Positions 5,085-7,866 of a stretch of 7,866 nt of DNA are shown piece after piece. The position numbers were made by a program, and so were the translations under genes. The number at the start of each line of letters is the position of its first letter. The first letter of the stretch is position 1. This stretch comes from an uncultured Erythrobacteraceae bacterium (GTDB lineage: Bacteria > Pseudomonadota > Alphaproteobacteria > Sphingomonadales > Sphingomonadaceae), in assembly GCA_950071875.1 (NCBI GenBank), contig CATMNW010000102.1, forward strand, positions 1 through 7,866. The letters run 5' to 3'. The notes under the pieces are model-generated. The model ran no database searches and was not told the DNA's origin. It saw only the letters and a list, made by a program, of their open reading frames with translations.

Positions 5085-6728
5085 TTGACCGAAGCAGCCG
5101 AAGCAGCTGGACCGAGCGACACCAAACGGACTGGCGGCACGGACAAGGTCCCTGCATACAGCTGGTACGCACTGAGCGTCCTCGTTCTCGTCTATGTCCT
5201 GAATTTCATCGACCGCCAGATCCTTTCGATCCTGGCGAACGACATCAAGGCGGATCTGGGGGTCGAAGACGATTACCTCGGGTTCCTGTACGGTACCGCT
5301 TTTGCGGTTTTCTACGCGCTGTTCGGCATTCCGCTCGGAAAGCTTGCCGATAGCTGGAAGCGTATCCGTCTGATGACCATCGGCCTTGCGCTTTGGTCGA
5401 CCATGACGGCGCTTTCGGGTTTTGCGAAGAACGCCGGCGTATTGACCGCTGCGCGCGTGGGTGTCGGCGTGGGTGAGGCCACGGCGAGCCCGTCGGCCTA
5501 CTCTCTCATTTCGGACTGGTTCCCCGCCCGCCTGCGCGCCACCGCCCTCGCGATCTATTCGAGCGGATTGTATATCGGTGGCGGCATTTCGCTGCTGATC
5601 GGCGGACTGGTCGTCGAAAACTGGAATGCGGCCTATCCTGAAGGCGGTCCGCTCGGGCTGGTTGGCTGGCAGGCGGCCTTTCTTTCGGTCGGTCTGCCGG
5701 GTCTGCTTCTCGCCTTGTGGGTGCTCTCCCTGCGCGAGCCGGTACGCGGCGCGATCGACGGGATGCCCACGCCCGAAATTCCGCGTCCTTTCCGCGGGTT
5801 CGTCCAGGAGCTTTTCCAGGTCATCCCGCCGTTCACGCTTTTGGGAGCATTCCAGCGCGGCCTGGGCGCTTTCGCCATCAATGTTGCGGGGCTGGCCGGT
5901 TTTGCCGCGCTCGCCATTTTCCTGACTTCCATAACCCCCGGTGCCTCGGCGTTCCTGTCGGAAGCGATCGGGCTGACCGCCATAGGCGTACCGATCAGCG
6001 ATCAGTGGCTGTTCCTCGGCGTAGGCTATTACGCCGTATTCAGCTGGGCGACGGCCCTTTACACCCGCGACCTGCCGACCTTCAAACTCACATGGGGTTC
6101 ACCGGCCTTCCTGACCGTTGTGCTCGGCTACGGGACGGTTGCGTTCATTTCCTACGCCGCATCCTATTGGGGCGCGCCCTATGCGGAGCGTGTACTTGGT
6201 GCGGACAAGACGGATCTCGGCTGGTTCCTCGGCGCGCCATCGGCAGTGGCCGGCTTCCTCGGTGTGATCCTGGGTGGTCGCATGGCCGACTATCTGCTGG
6301 AAAAGTTCGACAATGGCCGCGTCATGGTCGTCCTGTTCGGCCTTGTTGCGTCGCTACCGCCGATCGTGATCGCTTACACTACCGATAGCGTAGTCGTTTT
6401 CTATGTGGCGAGCTTTGTGGCCCAGATGACGTCGGCCTCTGCCCTCGGCGCTGCGGCCGCCAGCAGCCAAGCGCTCGTGCTGCCGCGGATGCGCGGCATG
6501 GCAACGGCAATCTTCTTCCTGTCGACCACCCTGATCGGGCTGGGAATAGGGCCGTTCCTCGCCGGCTACGTGTCCGCAGTCAGCCCGGGCGGTCTTAGCA
6601 CCGGACTGCTTACCACGCTGGTGGCAGCGCCGTTCGGTCTGGTCCTGTTGCTGCTGGCTCTGAAGCTGGTCCCGGCCGCCGGCGGGTCCGTAGTTGAACG
6701 GGCGCGGGCAGCCGGGGAAGAAATCTAG
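5085..6728 (+). CDS. Spinster-type MFS transporter, TTG start
   Basis: Inner-membrane secondary transporter of the major facilitator superfamily, substrate unknown. The protein has 547 aa, longer than the common 400-450. The first helix carries LNFIDRQIL (39-47), typical of spinster-like members. Motif A GKLADSWKR is at 85-93, and a second-half counterpart GGRMAD at 397-402. Helix 6 ends near LREP (216-219). Between about 220 and 340 lies an insert with two further hydrophobic stretches (about 261-283 and 307-326), after which helix 7 resumes near 342, suggesting 14 rather than 12 membrane segments. TTG at 5085 is the only credible start: GGAG (5074-5077) is well placed and no ATG occurs before the first helix. 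That Shine-Dalgarno lies in the last codons of queC, so the two are probably coupled. Confidence 0.9.
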   Translation: MTEAAEAAGPSDTKRTGGTDKVPAYSWYALSVLVLVYVLNFIDRQILSILANDIKADLGVEDDYLGFLYGTAFAVFYALFGIPLGKLADSWKRIRLMTIGLALWSTMTALSGFAKNAGVLTAARVGVGVGEATASPSAYSLISDWFPARLRATALAIYSSGLYIGGGISLLIGGLVVENWNAAYPEGGPLGLVGWQAAFLSVGLPGLLLALWVLSLREPVRGAIDGMPTPEIPRPFRGFVQELFQVIPPFTLLGAFQRGLGAFAINVAGLAGFAALAIFLTSITPGASAFLSEAIGLTAIGVPISDQWLFLGVGYYAVFSWATALYTRDLPTFKLTWGSPAFLTVVLGYGTVAFISYAASYWGAPYAERVLGADKTDLGWFLGAPSAVAGFLGVILGGRMADYLLEKFDNGRVMVVLFGLVASLPPIVIAYTTDSVVVFYVASFVAQMTSASALGAAAASSQALVLPRMRGMATAIFFLSTTLIGLGIGPFLAGYVSAVSPGGLSTGLLTTLVAAPFGLVLLLLALKLVPAAGGSVVERARAAGEEI

Positions 6729-7252
6729 GCGGGGCTGAGCACGCCGCACGCGATCCGCGCGCCGGCATCGCCGGCCGGATCGGTGCGGTAGTCATCGGGT
6801 CCTGCGTGGACCACGACGGCCGTCCCGTCTTCATCGAAGATATCGTCCAGCACAGCGTCTGCGTTACCCGTGAGCTGCGTTTCGGCCGCGCCCGAGCGGT
6901 TCGAACCGATGGTCAGGTTCGGCATGTCTCCAAGGTGCATGCCGCCCGGCGAGAGCGAGCCGTGCGAGTTGTCGCCGGGATTGAGGTGCCCACCGGCACT
7001 GGTGAAGTCCGGCGCCGTGCAGCGGCCGGTCGTGTGCAGGTGGAAACCGTGTTCTCCGGGGCTCATGCCGGTGGCCGCGACGGCGACGGTAACTGTCTGG
7101 CCATTGCTGAAGAGCTGGACCGTACCTGCGGGCCGCCCATCGCTGAACTGAAGCGTAGTCGCGCCGACGCGTTCGGTAGGAAGCTCGTCGATCGTGGTGC
7201 ACCCCACAAGAACGAGTGCGGTGGCCATGGCGGCTGGAAGTCGAAAGGTCAT
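6725..7252 (-). CDS. sodC: Cu/Zn superoxide dismutase, predicted lipoprotein
   Basis: Envelope superoxide dismutase converting superoxide to hydrogen peroxide and oxygen. The 175-aa product has a lipoprotein signal with lipobox LVGC (15-18), so the mature enzyme is probably lipid-anchored at Cys18. All expected ligands are visible: His71, His73, His89 and His149 for copper; His89, His97, His106 and Asp109 for zinc; the disulfide pair Cys78 and Cys169; and an active-site-type Arg166. The open frame extends 12 codons upstream, but the ATG at 7252 is chosen because GGAG (complement of 7259-7262) sits six bases before it and the signal peptide starts there. The stop codon overlaps that of the converging MFS gene. 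The gene has its own start region downstream of the ompA terminator, and no clear promoter is visible. Confidence 0.95.
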   Translation of the reverse strand: MTFRLPAAMATALVLVGCTTIDELPTERVGATTLQFSDGRPAGTVQLFSNGQTVTVAVAATGMSPGEHGFHLHTTGRCTAPDFTSAGGHLNPGDNSHGSLSPGGMHLGDMPNLTIGSNRSGAAETQLTGNADAVLDDIFDEDGTAVVVHAGPDDYRTDPAGDAGARIACGVLSPA

Positions 7253-7290
7253 GGTCGTCTCCGGTAAATGACAATCTACTTCCACCAACG

Positions 7291-7320
7291 AAAAAGGGGC
7301 CGGATTGCTCCGACCCCTTC
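7291..7320 (-). terminator. Intrinsic terminator after the OmpA-family gene
   Basis: Read on the minus strand, AAGGGGTCGG (complement of 7310-7319) pairs with CCGGCCCCTT (complement of 7294-7303) around a 6-base loop AGCAAT. A T-run then reaches 7291. The stem has one T-G position that pairs as U-G in the minus transcript but is C-A in the plus transcript, so it works better for the minus strand. It lies about 25 bases beyond the ompA stop codon. Confidence 0.87.
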
Positions 7321-7345
7321 TTCAAACTTGGCGTGATGCCTTCGC

Positions 7346-7866
7346 TTACATGCCCGAACCCGGACCGTAAGTGATTTCAACACGACGGTTCTGCAGTTCG
7401 CGGACGCCATCGGCAGTCGGAACGCGCAGCTGCGATTCGCCAAAGGCTTCGCTGGTGATCCGGCCGTCGGGGATGCCGCGGCTGGACAGGTAGCTGCGAA
7501 CCGAAGCGTTACGACGCTCGGCCAGACCCATGTTGTAGGTGGTCGAACCCGACGTGTCGGTGTGACCAGCCAGCATGACCGCGGCGGTGCCGCAGTTGGC
7601 GTAGGCCGAAACCGCGTTGTCGAGAATCGTCGCTGCTTCCGGAGTGATGTCCGATTTGTCCCAGTTGAAGAAGACAATGTACGGACCCGACTCACATGCC
7701 GGCGGCGGAGGCGGCGGCGGCGGAGGCGGCGGGGGAGGCGGCGGCGGCGGCGGCGGCGGGGGCGGGGGCGGTGCCGCAGGTGCGCCGAAGTTGTACTCGA
7801 GGGTACCCATCAGCGAGTGGCTGGTGAAGGTGTCTTCGAGGGTGTTGCCGGCCAAGTCGACCAGGG
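7346..7866 (-). CDS. OmpA-family outer-membrane protein, C-terminal part
   Basis: The gene begins beyond the window, so only the end of the barrel, the hinge and the peptidoglycan-binding domain are seen. The visible N-terminal part (LVDLAGNTLEDTF, then MGTLEYNFG) looks like the final strands of an OmpA-type beta barrel. A run of 24 prolines follows as the hinge. The OmpA_C domain (about 115 residues) begins near YIVFFNWDKSDIT and includes GHTDTSG, YNMGLAERRNASV and NRRVEI, the family's peptidoglycan-binding pattern with its conserved Asp (GHTD) and Arg (AERR). Two cysteines (ACES and ANCG) may form a disulfide. The protein would tie the outer membrane to the cell wall. A TTG at 7855 is only an internal codon, not the true start. 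Confidence 0.95.
   Translation of the reverse strand, partial: LVDLAGNTLEDTFTSHSLMGTLEYNFGAPAAPPPPPPPPPPPPPPPPPPPPPPPPACESGPYIVFFNWDKSDITPEAATILDNAVSAYANCGTAAVMLAGHTDTSGSTTYNMGLAERRNASVRSYLSSRGIPDGRITSEAFGESQLRVPTADGVRELQNRRVEITYGPGSGM
7700..7771 (-). repeat. 24-proline triplet tract in the OmpA hinge
   Basis: Twenty-four consecutive codons on the minus strand all encode proline: mostly CCG, with a few CCC and CCT. The plus strand reads as CGG repeats with occasional AGG and GGG. It links barrel and peptidoglycan-binding domain as a rigid hinge. The mixed codons interrupt a pure microsatellite, which should slow slippage. Any length change by whole triplets would keep the frame. Confidence 0.93.

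Noticed and set aside
6806..7267. 153-codon plus-strand open frame opposite sodC
   Set aside because: sodC has a full ligand set and signal peptide on the minus strand; the plus-strand frame is its mirror image.
7700..7771. CRISPR-like or tandem noncoding repeat
   Set aside because: It is a triplet tract within an open coding frame, encoding only proline, with no repeat-spacer structure.

Overview
This is a GC-rich, densely coded stretch of what looks like an alphaproteobacterial chromosome. It most likely comes from Sphingomonadales and probably from the Erythrobacteraceae. That placement is inference, based on the argD-argF-hslO order, a double cold-shock protein with KFFN instead of KWFN, an OmpA porin with a long proline hinge, and a spinster-type MFS carrier. 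I recognise no mobile element, CRISPR array, tRNA or rRNA. No stretch longer than about 150 bases lacks a gene.

Layout. (1) Positions 1-599, plus strand: the 3' part of a double cold-shock-domain protein, preceded in frame by a Gly/Asn/Arg-rich segment whose start lies outside the window. It ends at a strong intrinsic terminator with a UUCG tetraloop (664-699). (2) Positions 742-3824, plus strand: argD (acetylornithine aminotransferase), argF (ornithine carbamoyltransferase) and hslO (redox-regulated chaperone Hsp33), closely spaced and probably one transcription unit. (3) Positions 3924-4325, plus strand: a small secreted protein with four cysteines in its mature part, resembling DUF3617. 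(4) Positions 4370-6728, plus strand: queC (7-cyano-7-deazaguanine synthase), followed 4 bases later by a TTG-started MFS transporter. (5) Positions 6725-7252, minus strand: a Cu/Zn superoxide dismutase with a lipoprotein signal, converging on the MFS gene so that both stop codons share the palindrome CTAG. (6) Positions 7346-7866, minus strand: the C-terminal part of an OmpA-family outer-membrane protein with 24 consecutive prolines, ending in its own intrinsic terminator (7291-7320).

How the genes work together. argD and argF carry out steps of arginine synthesis. Hsp33 protects proteins during oxidative stress in the cytoplasm, while SodC removes superoxide in the envelope; they are in different transcription units, so a shared regulon is only a possibility. 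QueC acts in queuosine biosynthesis, and I see no functional link to the transporter beside it. The genes are mostly ordinary housekeeping genes, and I found no convincing undescribed system. The points worth a second look are small-scale: the low-complexity tails on the cold-shock and OmpA proteins, hairpins at or near start codons, the extra membrane segments in the MFS carrier, and the shared CTAG stop.
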